This document shows positions 7,362 to 16,453 of a stretch of 64,000 nucleotides of DNA, in pieces. The stretch covers positions 1 to 64,000 of the forward strand of contig JAXMAR010000023.1 of NCBI GenBank assembly GCA_046350295.1, given 5' to 3'. The notes under the pieces are model-generated. The model made no database searches. It saw only the letters and a list, made by a program, of their open reading frames with translations, and was not told where the DNA came from. A program made the translations under genes and the position numbers. This stretch comes from JAXMAR01 sp046350295 (lineage in GTDB: Bacteria > Planctomycetota > Planctomycetia > Gemmatales > Gemmataceae). The stretch's first letter is position 1; every line of letters starts with the position of its first letter.

Positions 7362-8738
7362 TCACGGGGGCGACGTCGGCAAAATCTCTTCGTACTCCGA
7401 GCGGTCCTCCTGCTCCCCCTGGCGCGCGGGCACGAGCACCAGGTCCTCGTTCATCTCGTCGCGGCAGAAGATCTTCCGGAACTTGGTGATGAACAGTCCC
7501 TCTTGAAGGTGGCCGGCAAGCTGCGTCAAGCCTTTGACATCATCGGCCGGCACGTCGCGGACCGCGTAACCGAAGGGGCGTTCCTTCTGTGCCTTCGCGA
7601 GCCGCGCCTGGATCACCTTGACGATTGCCTGGGCGCGCTTGGGGTCCTTCATGTCCGCGGCGGTGAAGCCTTCGTCGACGTTGGGAACCTTCTCGCTGTA
7701 AGGCGCCTCCCCTTTGAGCACCTTGATGTCGGCGGCGCTCAGCTTGCGCCCCCATTCCATCGTCGTCGGGATGTGCCCCTTCGGATTGGGCGCCGGACGC
7801 TGCCCCGGCATGAAGCGGAAGCCGAGATCGCTCGCGCGTTTGAGCAGCACCGGGACCTGCCCGCCGAGCGCCTTGACCCACTCCTCGCCGCCTCCCTGGA
7901 TTCCGCCCGGCGTGCAGCCGGTCGCGGCCTGGAGCATCGGAACCCAGGTGTACTGATAAGTCCAGTCGCCGGGGAGGTCGACCTTGTGCGGCGCTTGCAC
8001 ATAGATAAGCGCTTCCGTCTTGTCCTTGACGCTGATCTGCGTGATCTTGAGCGGGTAGATGAACTTGCCGCTGGCGAACTGGAAGCGCGTCGGCGTCACT
8101 TCGCCGGAGAATGTGCCGTCCTTGTTCTTCTTCATCGCCATGGTGTCGATCTTCATGACGGTGAAGAACCACCTCTTCTTGACGTAATGGTCGAGCGTCG
8201 CCTCATCGCCGGAGAACTGGTACTTGTTGTCCTTGAGCCACTGGTAGAGGGCGTCGGCCCGGTCGGCCTCGAGCACCTTGTAGTCGAGGGAGCCGACGAC
8301 GCCGGTCTCGAGGATGCGGACCGCCGGCAGTTTTCCCGTTTTGAGGGTTACATCCGTGCCGTCCAGTATTTCGAGCGCCTTCATGGCCCGGCCGACACCG
8401 CGAAAGCGATCGTACAGCACCGGCAGCAACTCACTGTGCGGCGACTGGCGCCGTTTCAGGACGGTGTAGATCGCCAGGTGCTTGAAGAACTCCTTCGGCA
8501 TCTCGTGCAGCTTCGGCTGCGCCGGGGTCGGGATCACCATGCCGAAGTCGAGCGCGTTGCCTTCGAACTTCGGCTGGACGGTGAACGTCTCGACTTTCTC
8601 GGCTGGATCATAGGTAAGGAAGACTTTTTGCGCCGGCTGGAGGATATCGGCGTTCTTGGCGGAGAAGTAACAGCAGGCGGCGTCGGCCTGCGCGGCGAAG
8701 GCGAGGCTGAGGAGGCCGCACAATGCGCTTCTGGTCAT
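7362..8738 (-). CDS. DUF2330 domain secreted protein
   Basis: This 458-residue exported protein has a signal peptide ending near AQADA. It is followed at once by the DUF2330 signature ACCYFSAKNADILQPAQKV and, further on, LDFGMVIPTPAQPKLHEMP. The N-terminal Cys pair just after the cleavage site is typical of the family. Function is unknown; such proteins are found in the envelope of planctomycetes and other bacteria. I chose ATG 8738 because it begins a proper signal peptide (MTRSALCGLLSLAF), whereas the open frame further upstream adds an unlikely Pro/Ser-rich leader. Confidence 0.88.
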   Translation of the reverse strand: MTRSALCGLLSLAFAAQADAACCYFSAKNADILQPAQKVFLTYDPAEKVETFTVQPKFEGNALDFGMVIPTPAQPKLHEMPKEFFKHLAIYTVLKRRQSPHSELLPVLYDRFRGVGRAMKALEILDGTDVTLKTGKLPAVRILETGVVGSLDYKVLEADRADALYQWLKDNKYQFSGDEATLDHYVKKRWFFTVMKIDTMAMKKNKDGTFSGEVTPTRFQFASGKFIYPLKITQISVKDKTEALIYVQAPHKVDLPGDWTYQYTWVPMLQAATGCTPGGIQGGGEEWVKALGGQVPVLLKRASDLGFRFMPGQRPAPNPKGHIPTTMEWGRKLSAADIKVLKGEAPYSEKVPNVDEGFTAADMKDPKRAQAIVKVIQARLAKAQKERPFGYAVRDVPADDVKGLTQLAGHLQEGLFITKFRKIFCRDEMNEDLVLVPARQGEQEDRSEYEEILPTSPP

Positions 8739-8873
8739 GGCTCGGTCCTTTCCAGGAATACGGTTGCTCTGCCCTACAGACGGCAAGAGGACCCGCGGGG
8801 ATTGAGCGTAACACGATCCGGGCGGCGCCGCCATCGATTCCGCGCCCGTTGAGAAAGCTCGCAGGATGCCGGG

Positions 8874-10220
8874 CTACTTCATCAGCTCATGCTTGAACAG
8901 CGTGAAGTTGCGCACCGCCATCCCGGTGTCACCGCTGGCGCTGACTTGATGAAACGCCGGCAGGTCCCAGGCGCCCAGGCGCTGCCAGCGGTCCTGCACC
9001 GTCTCGGTCCGCAGCAGCCGGCCCGATGCCGCGTCCCAGTAATGGACGATGTAGCTGCGCGACAGGGAGCGGCCTTCCGGGTTCGTGTCGTTGTCGACGA
9101 TGGTGATCGTCATGTTCTCGGCGCCCAGGTTCCGGTTCACGACGGCGATCTGCTTGTCCTTGATCCGATAGCTCGACGCGAACTTGCCGCCGTCGAAGAT
9201 GAGCAGCCGGCCGAGCGGATCGTCCGCCTTCCCCTCGGCGAAGCGAACGATCGGCTTCGCCTTGCCGGGCCGGGCCGGCCGCGCGAGCCGGTGCAGGACG
9301 ATGGAGCCGAACTGCTCCTCGACCCATGCGGAGACGGTTTCCTGGTGGCTCGGATCGTCGTCGCTGAAATCGATGGCCCCGGCCGCGTCGATGGCGACGC
9401 TGCCCGCGAACGGCCGGCCGACGACGGCGCCCTTGATGCGGGCGCGAAAGCCGGGGAACTTCTCCCACTGCGCCCGCGCCGCCACGGCCTCCTCGAAGAG
9501 CGCCACGGCAGCCGGGTCGGCGTCGCCGCGGACGAGGGGCCAGGTGAACGCGACCGTGGCGAAGTCGCGGATCTCCTCGTATTTCTTGCCCCCCGCCTCG
9601 CCTGCCTCCTTGCGCGTGTGCCGCGTGTAGACCGAATAGACCCCGGACGCGGCCGGCTTCCACACAGCTTCCCCCTTGGCGTCCGCCGTCAGCTTCGTGT
9701 TGACGAGCGCGGCGTCGACGGTGATGAACTCGGCGCCGGGAAAGGGCTTGCCGTCGAGCAGGGCGACGAAGCGTACCTCGTCCTTCGAGAAGGTGGGCAC
9801 GATCTCGAGGGGCAGCTTGCCGAGGGGCTGCATCCGGTTCAGCTCTTCCGGCTTGCCGGCGACCGCCTTGGGGAAGTGACGCAGCAAGAACGGCGGCTTT
9901 CGCGTCAGCACGCCGTAGGCGCAGGAACCGACCACGCACACGCTCCCATTAGCCGGCACATGGGCACGCAGCCGATCGGCCGCCTTGGTGGCGACGAGCG
10001 GCTCGAACTTGCCCGGCGTCGTTTGCAGCCAGAGCTTGGTGGCGGAAATCTTTTCGATGAAGCGAGGGTCCCCGGCCTCGGCCAGCTCGCTGAAATAGAC
10101 CTCGGCAAACCGTCCCCCCTCCGCCGGCGGCAAGACACGGGCAAACAGGAAATGCGCCTCAACTGCGGGGGCAAAGGAAAACGCGAGCGCGAGGACGAGC
10201 GGAAAACGACGCGGCATCAT
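8874..10220 (-). CDS. DUF4198 plus DUF3386-like secreted protein
   Basis: This 448-residue exported protein starts with a signal peptide (FPLVLALAFSFAPAVEAHF). The first half, beginning AHFLFARVLPPAEGGRFAEV, looks like DUF4198, a periplasmic family often linked to metal uptake. The second half (from about residue 240) resembles DUF3386, with RIKGAVVGRPFAGSVAIDA and an LPAFHQV segment near the C-terminus. Two adjacent ATGs at 10220 and 10217 are possible starts. It lies 136 bp from the DUF2330 gene on the same strand. The family assignments are from memory of motifs. Confidence 0.75.
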   Translation of the reverse strand: MMPRRFPLVLALAFSFAPAVEAHFLFARVLPPAEGGRFAEVYFSELAEAGDPRFIEKISATKLWLQTTPGKFEPLVATKAADRLRAHVPANGSVCVVGSCAYGVLTRKPPFLLRHFPKAVAGKPEELNRMQPLGKLPLEIVPTFSKDEVRFVALLDGKPFPGAEFITVDAALVNTKLTADAKGEAVWKPAASGVYSVYTRHTRKEAGEAGGKKYEEIRDFATVAFTWPLVRGDADPAAVALFEEAVAARAQWEKFPGFRARIKGAVVGRPFAGSVAIDAAGAIDFSDDDPSHQETVSAWVEEQFGSIVLHRLARPARPGKAKPIVRFAEGKADDPLGRLLIFDGGKFASSYRIKDKQIAVVNRNLGAENMTITIVDNDTNPEGRSLSRSYIVHYWDAASGRLLRTETVQDRWQRLGAWDLPAFHQVSASGDTGMAVRNFTLFKHELMK

Positions 10221-10260
10221 GATCGGATTCCATGGGAGTGGGAAAGCCGACAGTGGGAAT

Positions 10261-10635
10261 CTAGGTACCGTCTTGAGACTGCGTTGATCTCTTTGCACGG
10301 TCTGTGGCAATTGTTACTTGCCTTATGACACTTTCGAGAAATGGGCCGTAAGCTTTTCGTTGCCTTGGTTCGACCTGATTCCTGGGGAATGTTTCGACGA
10401 CATCGCATTGGACAAAGCATCTTTTTTTCATGCCCAGTCGCGGCGGGACTTCGATGCGATCTTCAGGAAGAGAAATGGTTTCGTTTTCGGAGATGGCGAC
10501 CACAAGCAGTCTTCCCGAGTCCCGTATGTCCTTTCTTGTGCTTAGTACAATTCCAGGATGTCGACCGATGGAAAAGGGTGCGATAACGATGCTACCGACA
10601 TCCAGAGTCTCCACATCTTGTTCCCCATCATCCAC
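10261..10635 (-). CDS. PemK/MazF-like protein, last gene of a four-gene operon
   Basis: This 124-residue protein starts with GTG, 4 nt after the preceding gene's stop. The core VGSIVIAPFSIGRHPGIVLS followed by LLVVAISEN matches the strand pattern of PemK/MazF-fold proteins (G-x-I-V, R-P-x-V-x-L-S, V-x-I-S). The later CFVQCDVVETF is consistent with the third conserved strand. MazF relatives are mRNA interferases of toxin-antitoxin systems, but this one is longer at both ends and lies last in the operon. Codon composition is visibly lower in GC than the surroundings. Function as a toxin is inference. Confidence 0.5.
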   Translation of the reverse strand: MDDGEQDVETLDVGSIVIAPFSIGRHPGIVLSTRKDIRDSGRLLVVAISENETISLPEDRIEVPPRLGMKKRCFVQCDVVETFPRNQVEPRQRKAYGPFLESVIRQVTIATDRAKRSTQSQDGT

Positions 10636-10639
10636 TCAT

Positions 10640-11227
10640 TCAGTCAAGTAGATCGCCCTCGTCGCCAACATCGTACCACCTATGATCTCGCGTCAATAGT
10701 GACAGTCGCGACGCTTCCTCTGCCTCGGCTGGGGTCATGTGCAAGTCCCTTATCGACTGGTCGATTTGGGCTGCATATTGCGGATCGACCAAATAGCGAA
10801 GGGTCGCAGCATCAATCGCAATCTTCTCATTGTTGTTGATAACATCCACAGCTAGCCCGGTTTCGTTTGGTAACGTCTTTGCCGTCCTCCAATCGAGTCG
10901 ATTGGCTGGAACATCCAACGCGGTCACGTCCAGCGAGAAAGTTTTGTCTGGAAAGGTAAGATCCAGCGTCGTTGGCGGCGTGAAAACAAGGCTACGAAGG
11001 TGATCCAATGGGGGCTGCTTATTCATGGGCCCAATGGCATCAGGAGAGGCAGACCGGCTGCGAATCGCTTCTTGCTTGAACGGACATGCCATCTCCGCAA
11101 ACGCTGGTGGTGGGGAAACAACAACGGAGAAGACAGGTACAGGAGAAACCGGACCGCTGAACGTCCAAGCGCCAGTGGTTGCGCTATTTCCTGTGTCTCT
11201 TGCGTTGACTCGAATTTGGTGTAGCAT
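10640..11227 (-). CDS. Hypothetical protein, weak DUF2442-like C-terminal half
   Basis: This protein has about 195 residues. The start is ATG 11227, with AAAGGAAAC just upstream, 44 nt inside the preceding gene. The N-terminal 70 residues look low in complexity (Ser/Pro/Val). The second half, from MNKQPPLDHLRSL, contains LDLTFPDKTFSLDVTALD and then KIAIDAATLRYLVDPQYA. This pattern of strand, turn and D-x-x-x-L recalls DUF2442, a short domain found beside toxins and mobile genes, but the match is weak. An internal start at MNKQPP is possible. No catalytic motif is visible. Confidence 0.5.
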   Translation of the reverse strand: MLHQIRVNARDTGNSATTGAWTFSGPVSPVPVFSVVVSPPPAFAEMACPFKQEAIRSRSASPDAIGPMNKQPPLDHLRSLVFTPPTTLDLTFPDKTFSLDVTALDVPANRLDWRTAKTLPNETGLAVDVINNNEKIAIDAATLRYLVDPQYAAQIDQSIRDLHMTPAEAEEASRLSLLTRDHRWYDVGDEGDLLD

Positions 11228-11729
11228 CGCTGTTTCCTTTCGCTGGCTCCGGCGGCGCGATGAGCTTGATAGGCGTCCTCGCCAGCACCGTGTTTGTAGC
11301 ATCTCCCATGACAAGCTCGATCCAATACAACCCGTAACCGCCCCATAAAACCCGAAAGCGATTCAAGACGTTGACTCCTGATTCAGCCCCTGAGTCCGGC
11401 GAGACGGAAAACGTAAACATGCCAATTGGCGTCTTCTTGCCCGATGGATCAACCGCTAGGAGCGCCAGTTTGTGTTCACCAAGGGCGTCTCCCCTTTTGA
11501 GCAGGGTGACCATGGTTACGTCACCAATCTCGATCATCGTCTCGTTGTCACGTTTATCTTCTTTTGGCAGGGTGATCGTGTCTATCACTCGAATCAGGCT
11601 GACGGTGGAATCGTTCCCTTGGATTACCCTGTCACAAGCAACGCAAGCGACACAGATCGGTTGGCCGCTTGGCGCCGTGGCGACTGGTTCAGTTGCTGGA
11701 TTCTTTTTCCCTTTAGCCACGATTGCCAC
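11184..11729 (-). CDS. DUF6941-like hypothetical protein
   Basis: This 181-residue protein begins MAIVAKGKKNPATEP. The region VACVACDRVIQGNDSTVSLI, then VTMVTLLKRGDALGEHKLAL, and the later YGLYWIELVMGDATNTVLAR, form a beta-sandwich-like pattern that I associate with the DUF6941 group of unknown function. It overlaps the RHH gene upstream by 17 nt and the next gene by 44 nt, so all are almost certainly translated from one mRNA. The C-terminus is basic (QRKRHRK), as if it touches nucleic acid. Confidence 0.6.
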   Translation of the reverse strand: MAIVAKGKKNPATEPVATAPSGQPICVACVACDRVIQGNDSTVSLIRVIDTITLPKEDKRDNETMIEIGDVTMVTLLKRGDALGEHKLALLAVDPSGKKTPIGMFTFSVSPDSGAESGVNVLNRFRVLWGGYGLYWIELVMGDATNTVLARTPIKLIAPPEPAKGNSDATPNSSQRKRHRK

Positions 11730-11952
11730 TCCTGCCTAGAAACGCGACCGGCCGGTTGGCTGACTCAAGTTCTTTTCGAGCAATTGACCGCAACCTTTCA
11801 CGAACCCATGCTGACAAGTCTAGTCCAGCCAGGTCCGCCGCTTCTCGAAAGGCTTGCTTTTCGGTGTACTCTAGACGGATGTCAAGATACTCGGCCTTGA
11901 CGCGATTGGCAGCTTTTGGCGGTCTGCCGCGCCGGGGTGTTGTGGTTGGCAT
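11713..11952 (-). CDS. Ribbon-helix-helix-type regulator, first gene of operon
   Basis: This 79-residue protein has an AT-hook-like Pro/Arg leader (TPRRGRPPKAAN) followed by a ribbon-helix-helix-like unit: a strand at VKAEYLDIRLEY and helices TEKQAFREAADLAGL and LSAWVRERLRSIARKEL. RHH proteins of this size are antitoxins, plasmid copy regulators or relaxosome accessory proteins. As the first gene of the operon, with a strong promoter and a possible operator next to its start, it may repress its own transcription. Confidence 0.65.
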   Translation of the reverse strand: MPTTTPRRGRPPKAANRVKAEYLDIRLEYTEKQAFREAADLAGLDLSAWVRERLRSIARKELESANRPVAFLGRSGNRG

Positions 11953-11958
11953 ACCTTT

Positions 11959-11986
11959 AATGTACCGACAAAAAATATCCTGTCAA
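11959..11986 (-). promoter_or_regulatory. Promoter with possible operator for the four-gene operon
   Basis: On the minus strand a perfect -35 box TTGACA (11986-11981) is followed after 16 nt by TACATT (11964-11959). The expected transcription start falls at or within a few bases of the ATG at 11952, so a nearly leaderless mRNA is possible. GACA and TGTC form a short inverted repeat across the spacer, which would suit an RHH dimer. The -35 overlaps the stop of the MFS gene. Confidence 0.5.
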
Positions 11987-13272
11987 GCTCGCTCAAGCTC
12001 ATCGTCGCTCTTCGCATCACGCGCCGCCGCCTGCGTCGGATCGAGCCTCAGGCCGCGCAGCCGAGGCGCGAGGGCGGCCGCGAGCGCGACGACCAGCAAC
12101 GTGACCAGGCCGCCGGCCCAGACGGAGCGCTGCGGTCCGAGCCAGGCGGCGGCCAATCCGCTCTCCAAGGCGCCCAGCTCGTTGGAGGAGCCGATGAAGA
12201 TGAAGCTGATGGCGGCGATGCGGCCGCGCATGTTATCGGGGGACATCAGACGCAGGATCGACTTGCGGATGACGACGCTGACGCCGTCGAAGGCCCCGGC
12301 CGCGGCGAGGGCGAGCAGCGAAAGATAGAAGTTCTCCGCGAGGGCGAAGGCGATCATGGCGACGCCGAAGCCGGCGACCGAAAGGAGGAGGTTGCGGCCG
12401 GCGTGGCGAACCGGCGGGCGCTGCGTCGCCAGCAGCATGGTGGCCAGGGCGCCGACGGCGGGAGCGGCGTTGAGGCAGCCGAGGCCGAAGGCGTCGACGC
12501 CGAGCACGTCCTCCGCGAAGAGAGGCAGGAGCGCGATGGCGCCGCCGAAGAGGACGGCGAACAGGTCCAGGGCCATCGAGCCGACCAGGACCTGATCGCG
12601 GGCGACGTAACGGATGCCCGCCGCGATGCTCGCCCAGACGGACTCGGTATCCGCGCGCGGGATTGGGGGACGCGGCGCGATGCCGAGGACGCACAGGCCG
12701 GCCGCGGCATAGAGCGAGGCGATGCCGAGATAGGTGGCGGAGGGGCCGAGGTAGGAAAAGCTGAGGCCGGCGAGCACGGGCCCGACGACGGCGCAGCCGA
12801 GCCAGGCGGCGGAAAGCCAGGAGGAGGACTGGACGAGAAGGTCGCGCGGGACGATCTGGGCTTCGAGCGCGGCCGCGGCGGGGGCGGCGAAGCCGCGGGC
12901 GATCCCGGCGATGAACACAACGCCGTAGAGGAGGGGCAAGGTGGCGCTGCCTCCCGCGTTCAAGGTCAGGAGCGCGAACGAGGCGGCACACACCACCAGG
13001 GCGCCCAGCGTGGTGCGCAGAATGGAGCGCCGGTCGCTGCGGTCGGCGACGTGGCCGCCGTAGAGCGCGAGGGACAGCGCCGGCACGGCTTCGACGAGGC
13101 CGAGCAGGCCGAGCGCGAGGGGACTCTTGCTGAACTCGTAGACCTGATACCCGACGACGACCGCCAGTCCGCGTCCGGCCAGCGTCGAGCAGGCGTTCGC
13201 CAGCATCAGCCGGCGAAACTCCGGATGGCGAAAAACGGATTCGTTCCAGCCGGTGGGTCTAGTCGCGGACAA
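11983..13272 (-). CDS. MFS transporter, MFS_3/enterobactin-exporter-like
   Basis: This 429-residue membrane protein has about 12 hydrophobic helices. The N-terminal FRHPEFRRLMLANACSTLAG and the loop GGHVADRSDRRSILRTT match the MFS_3 group that includes EntS-type exporters; the D-R-x-x-R-R loop between helices 2 and 3 is the usual MFS signature. The substrate cannot be inferred. Its start overlaps the RNase HI stop by 14 nt, so the two are probably one transcription unit. Confidence 0.88.
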   Translation of the reverse strand: MSATRPTGWNESVFRHPEFRRLMLANACSTLAGRGLAVVVGYQVYEFSKSPLALGLLGLVEAVPALSLALYGGHVADRSDRRSILRTTLGALVVCAASFALLTLNAGGSATLPLLYGVVFIAGIARGFAAPAAAALEAQIVPRDLLVQSSSWLSAAWLGCAVVGPVLAGLSFSYLGPSATYLGIASLYAAAGLCVLGIAPRPPIPRADTESVWASIAAGIRYVARDQVLVGSMALDLFAVLFGGAIALLPLFAEDVLGVDAFGLGCLNAAPAVGALATMLLATQRPPVRHAGRNLLLSVAGFGVAMIAFALAENFYLSLLALAAAGAFDGVSVVIRKSILRLMSPDNMRGRIAAISFIFIGSSNELGALESGLAAAWLGPQRSVWAGGLVTLLVVALAAALAPRLRGLRLDPTQAAARDAKSDDELERA

Positions 13273-13888
13273 GACCGTGCTTCTCCAGGACCGTCAGCAC
13301 GCTGTTCCACACCTGGACCACCGGCTTGTCGTCCCCCTTCCGCCATGCCGCGGCGGCCTCTTCCAGGATGGCCAGGCCCTCGGTCCGCGCGGCGCTCCAG
13401 CCGTCTCGCGGCTTCCGGGCGGGAGCGACGTTGCGCTCGGGCGCCGGGACGGAGCGAACGGGGACCGCTTGCCGCGGGACAATCTCGCGCGGCCCGTCGA
13501 GGGCCTCGTTGCAGAGCCGGTCGGCTTCGGCGTTCAGCTCGCGGCGGACGTGCTGGAAGCGGACCTCGTCGAAGCCGCGCTTGAGCGCCTGCGCCTCCTG
13601 GTAGAGCGGCAGGAGACCGGTGTTCTTCACCTTGTAGACCCCCGTCATCTGCTTGACCATCAGCTCGCTGTCGCTCTTGAGGAGGATGCGCTTCGCCCCC
13701 AGCTCCTTCGCCCGCTCGAGCGCCCGGACAACGGCGGTGTATTCCGCGATGTTGTTGGTCGTCTCCCCGAGATAGCCCTTTTCCTCGAGCGGCGGCATGC
13801 CGGGACGGGCGAGGACGAACGCGTAGGCGGCCGGGCCCGGGTTGCCGCGCGCGCCGCCGTCGGTATGGATGGTGATGATGTCGTTCAT
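13259..13888 (-). CDS. Ribonuclease HI family protein
   Basis: This 209-residue protein carries an RNase H fold that should cut the RNA strand of RNA-DNA hybrids. The four acidic catalytic positions are visible: D in HTDGGARGNPGPAAY, E in TTNNIAEYTAV, D in LLKSDSELMVKQM, and a late D in ELNAEADRLCNEAL. The fold covers about residues 1-130. An added C-terminal region (about 80 residues) is not part of RNase H. I chose ATG 13888, 45 bp from the divergent tsaB start, because upstream codons only extend into an unrelated acidic leader. Confidence 0.9.
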   Translation of the reverse strand: MNDIITIHTDGGARGNPGPAAYAFVLARPGMPPLEEKGYLGETTNNIAEYTAVVRALERAKELGAKRILLKSDSELMVKQMTGVYKVKNTGLLPLYQEAQALKRGFDEVRFQHVRRELNAEADRLCNEALDGPREIVPRQAVPVRSVPAPERNVAPARKPRDGWSAARTEGLAILEEAAAAWRKGDDKPVVQVWNSVLTVLEKHGLVRD

Positions 13889-13933
13889 GGTGGATAATGT
13901 GGCAAAGCGGGCGGGGCGGGGAAAGGGCAATTC

Positions 13934-14605
13934 ATGGAACGCCTCCTGATCCTGGAGACGTCGCAGAAGGTCGGCACGGTGGCGCTGGCCGAAGGGGAGC
14001 GCGTCCGCGCCGAGCGGCGGCTGGAGGAGGCGCGGCGGCACGCGCGCGATCTTGCCCCCTATGCGCGCGACCTCCTCGCCGAGCAGGGCTGGACGGCGCG
14101 CGACCTCGCGGGCGTCGTCGTCAGCCTCGGGCCCGGCAGCTACACCGGCCTGCGCGTCGGCGTCATGTCGGCCAAGGCGCTCGCCTACGCCACCGGCGCT
14201 GCCCTGATCGGCGTCGAGACCTTCGCCCCCCTCGCGCTTCAGGCGCCCGAAGACGCCCCCCTGGTCGACGTGCTCGAAGACGCGCAGCAGGGCCGCGTCT
14301 ACGTGCAGCGCTTCGAGCGCTCCGAAGGCGTCCTCCGCGCCGCCGCCCCGCTCCGGATCCTTTCCTTCGCCGAATGGGCCGCCCAGGCCCCCCCCGGCCT
14401 CTGCGCCACCGGCCCCGGACTCGCCCTCCACCGCACGGCGCCCCCCGGCGTCACGCTCACCACCGAAGATCACTGGCGCCCCGCCGCCGCCAGCCTGCTC
14501 CGCCTTGCCTTGCCCCGTCTGCGCGCAGGCGAGCGCGACGACCTCTACCGCCTCGAGCCCCTCTACCTGCGCCCGAGCGAGGCCGAACAGAAGTGGCGGC
14601 GCTAG
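13934..14605 (+). CDS. tsaB: tRNA t6A biosynthesis protein TsaB
   Basis: This 223-residue protein is the dimerisation partner of TsaD in the complex that adds threonylcarbamoyl to A37 of tRNAs reading ANN codons. It has the ASKHA N-terminal pattern LILETSQKVGTVALAEG and the conserved VSLGPGSYTGLRVGVMSAKA near residue 65. The length is normal. It is divergently transcribed from the RNase HI gene with only 45 bp between starts. Confidence 0.93.
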   Translation: MERLLILETSQKVGTVALAEGERVRAERRLEEARRHARDLAPYARDLLAEQGWTARDLAGVVVSLGPGSYTGLRVGVMSAKALAYATGAALIGVETFAPLALQAPEDAPLVDVLEDAQQGRVYVQRFERSEGVLRAAAPLRILSFAEWAAQAPPGLCATGPGLALHRTAPPGVTLTTEDHWRPAAASLLRLALPRLRAGERDDLYRLEPLYLRPSEAEQKWRR

Positions 14606-14865
14606 GAACGGGAGGGTCCTGGCGAGCCCTACCTGCGGCCTGAACCACCGCGCTCCCTGGCAGGCGACCCCTCCCGATCGCGGCGTGCGTTTCGTCGAGG
14701 GCCTGAGATTTCATCTGTGGCCAAATCTAGTGTCTGCTCACTTCGATTTTAATGTTTTTTGTCTCTTGAAAACTTGCCTCCCCCCAAGATAGATTTACCC
14801 CCCGCAGGCTTGGTGGGTCGGTCGCTTCTGGCCCGCATCCGAATCGCCCCGCAGCCTCGATCCCC

Positions 14866-16389
14866 ATGCGTGGCGTAAAGGAATCCCGTTTTCTCTTCCC
14901 GGAGGCCATCCTGCTCGGTAAGCTGGCGCGTGTCCTGTCTCGTCTCTTCGCCCGCAAGGCTTTGCCCCCGCCCGGATGTCGGCGGCCCCGTTTTCGGCCC
15001 CAGCTCGAAACGTTGGAGGCGCGCGTGGTCATGACCGCTTACACCTGGACCGACGGCACGGGCAATCACCTGGCCGGGACCGCCGCGAACTGGGCGCCCG
15101 CCGCCGTGCCCAGTTCGGGCGACTACGTGTACCTGGGCAGCGGCGGCTCGAACACCGACTGTCTCGTCAACATCGCCAACTGGGCCCTCGACCGCATCCT
15201 GGCCGACAACAGCTACACCCATTCCCTCAGCATCCTGTCCGGCAACGTCGTGACCACGACGAACGAGGTCGTGCAATACGGCATTCTGGCCATGGGTTCC
15301 GGCGCCACGCTGAACGTCGGCGATTTCTACGACGGCTACGGCCTTGTGACGACAGCGGGCGGCAGCACCGCGACCATCGCGGCGGCGGGAAGCTTCTTCT
15401 TGTACTCCAGCGGCACGATCACGGTGACCGGCGCCGTGACGGGTGGTAACGTGCTCGATGTCAGCTCGGCCGGCTTCGACGACGCGGGGACCATCAACGT
15501 CGGTCTGAGCGGGACGGCCGGGACGATGAGCATTACCGGCCCGATCACGCTCCAGTCGAGCGGAACGATCAACGTGGACGACTCCTCCGCCCTGAGCTTC
15601 TTCGGCGGCGGGGGCGGTTCCCACCCGGACCTGCAAGGCGCCTTCAACCTGGGCACGTCCAGCGGAAGCGCCACCGTCAGCACGGACACGCAACTCGACA
15701 TCGACGGCGGCACGTTCTTCTCCACCGGATCGAGTACCAACAGCGTGGCGGGCGACGTGCGCGTCTACAACGGCGGCGTGATGGAGGTGGACGTTGGCAG
15801 CACACTCACTTCAACATCGGGTTCGACGTCCATTGAGGCAACGCTCAATCTGGATACGGGCAGCATGCTTGCCTTCCCAAGCGCGTCGGCGAGCACCTTC
15901 ACGGCGACCGGCGTAATCAACATGTACGGGGCGATCATCGCGATGGACCCTGGTCGGGTGTCGACACTCAACGTGACAGGCTATCTGAACACGTACGGTG
16001 CGTCGGGGCCATTCGGCTTGACGGTCAACGACGGCATCGTTGGCAACCTCACCAACAACGGGCAGGTGGTGTTCGGCGGTCCTCTGCATCAGCTACAACT
16101 CGCGCCGCTTCTCCTTGCGGGCGGAGGCGACTACACGCAAGGCAGTTCGGGACAGCTGTCGATGCGACTGGACATCGGGGGCGTCAGCGATGGCGTTGCG
16201 GTTGGAGGCGCCACTAGCCTTGCCGGCACGCTAACTCTCACCGGTTTGCATACGCTCACTGGGGGCGCCACGTGGACTTTGATCGGAACAACCGGCAGCT
16301 TTTCTGGGAATTTTGGCACGATCAACTGGCCCGACGCCAATCCTAACTGGGTAGCGAATCCTGGAGCCGCTTACACTGTGAGCAATTGA
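14866..16389 (+). CDS. Secreted beta-rich repeat protein with LEPR-like N-terminus
   Basis: This 507-residue surface protein has a basic N-terminal stretch ending RPRFRPQLETLEARVV, close to the planctomycete L-E-x-L-E-x-R export or anchoring motif. The rest is Gly/Ser/Thr-rich with repeating strands (GSTATIAAAGSFFLYSSGTI and many similar), like autotransporter-associated beta-strand or pectate-lyase-like solenoids. It ends with TLIGTTGSFSGNFGTINW, a common end block in such proteins. No enzyme motif is visible. The 260-bp leader upstream contains an AT-rich stretch near 14745-14775 that probably holds the promoter. Confidence 0.75.
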   Translation: MRGVKESRFLFPEAILLGKLARVLSRLFARKALPPPGCRRPRFRPQLETLEARVVMTAYTWTDGTGNHLAGTAANWAPAAVPSSGDYVYLGSGGSNTDCLVNIANWALDRILADNSYTHSLSILSGNVVTTTNEVVQYGILAMGSGATLNVGDFYDGYGLVTTAGGSTATIAAAGSFFLYSSGTITVTGAVTGGNVLDVSSAGFDDAGTINVGLSGTAGTMSITGPITLQSSGTINVDDSSALSFFGGGGGSHPDLQGAFNLGTSSGSATVSTDTQLDIDGGTFFSTGSSTNSVAGDVRVYNGGVMEVDVGSTLTSTSGSTSIEATLNLDTGSMLAFPSASASTFTATGVINMYGAIIAMDPGRVSTLNVTGYLNTYGASGPFGLTVNDGIVGNLTNNGQVVFGGPLHQLQLAPLLLAGGGDYTQGSSGQLSMRLDIGGVSDGVAVGGATSLAGTLTLTGLHTLTGGATWTLIGTTGSFSGNFGTINWPDANPNWVANPGAAYTVSN

Positions 16390-16453
16390 TTGACAAACCC
16401 AACGCCTTGGGGTCTGGCTTTCTGTCGCTCCGCGAAACTGGTGAGGGTCTCTA

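Noticed and set aside
6028..7506. A 492-codon plus-strand open frame
   Set aside because: It is antisense to the site-2 protease gene and crosses the tRNA; the real protein with HEFGH lies on the other strand.
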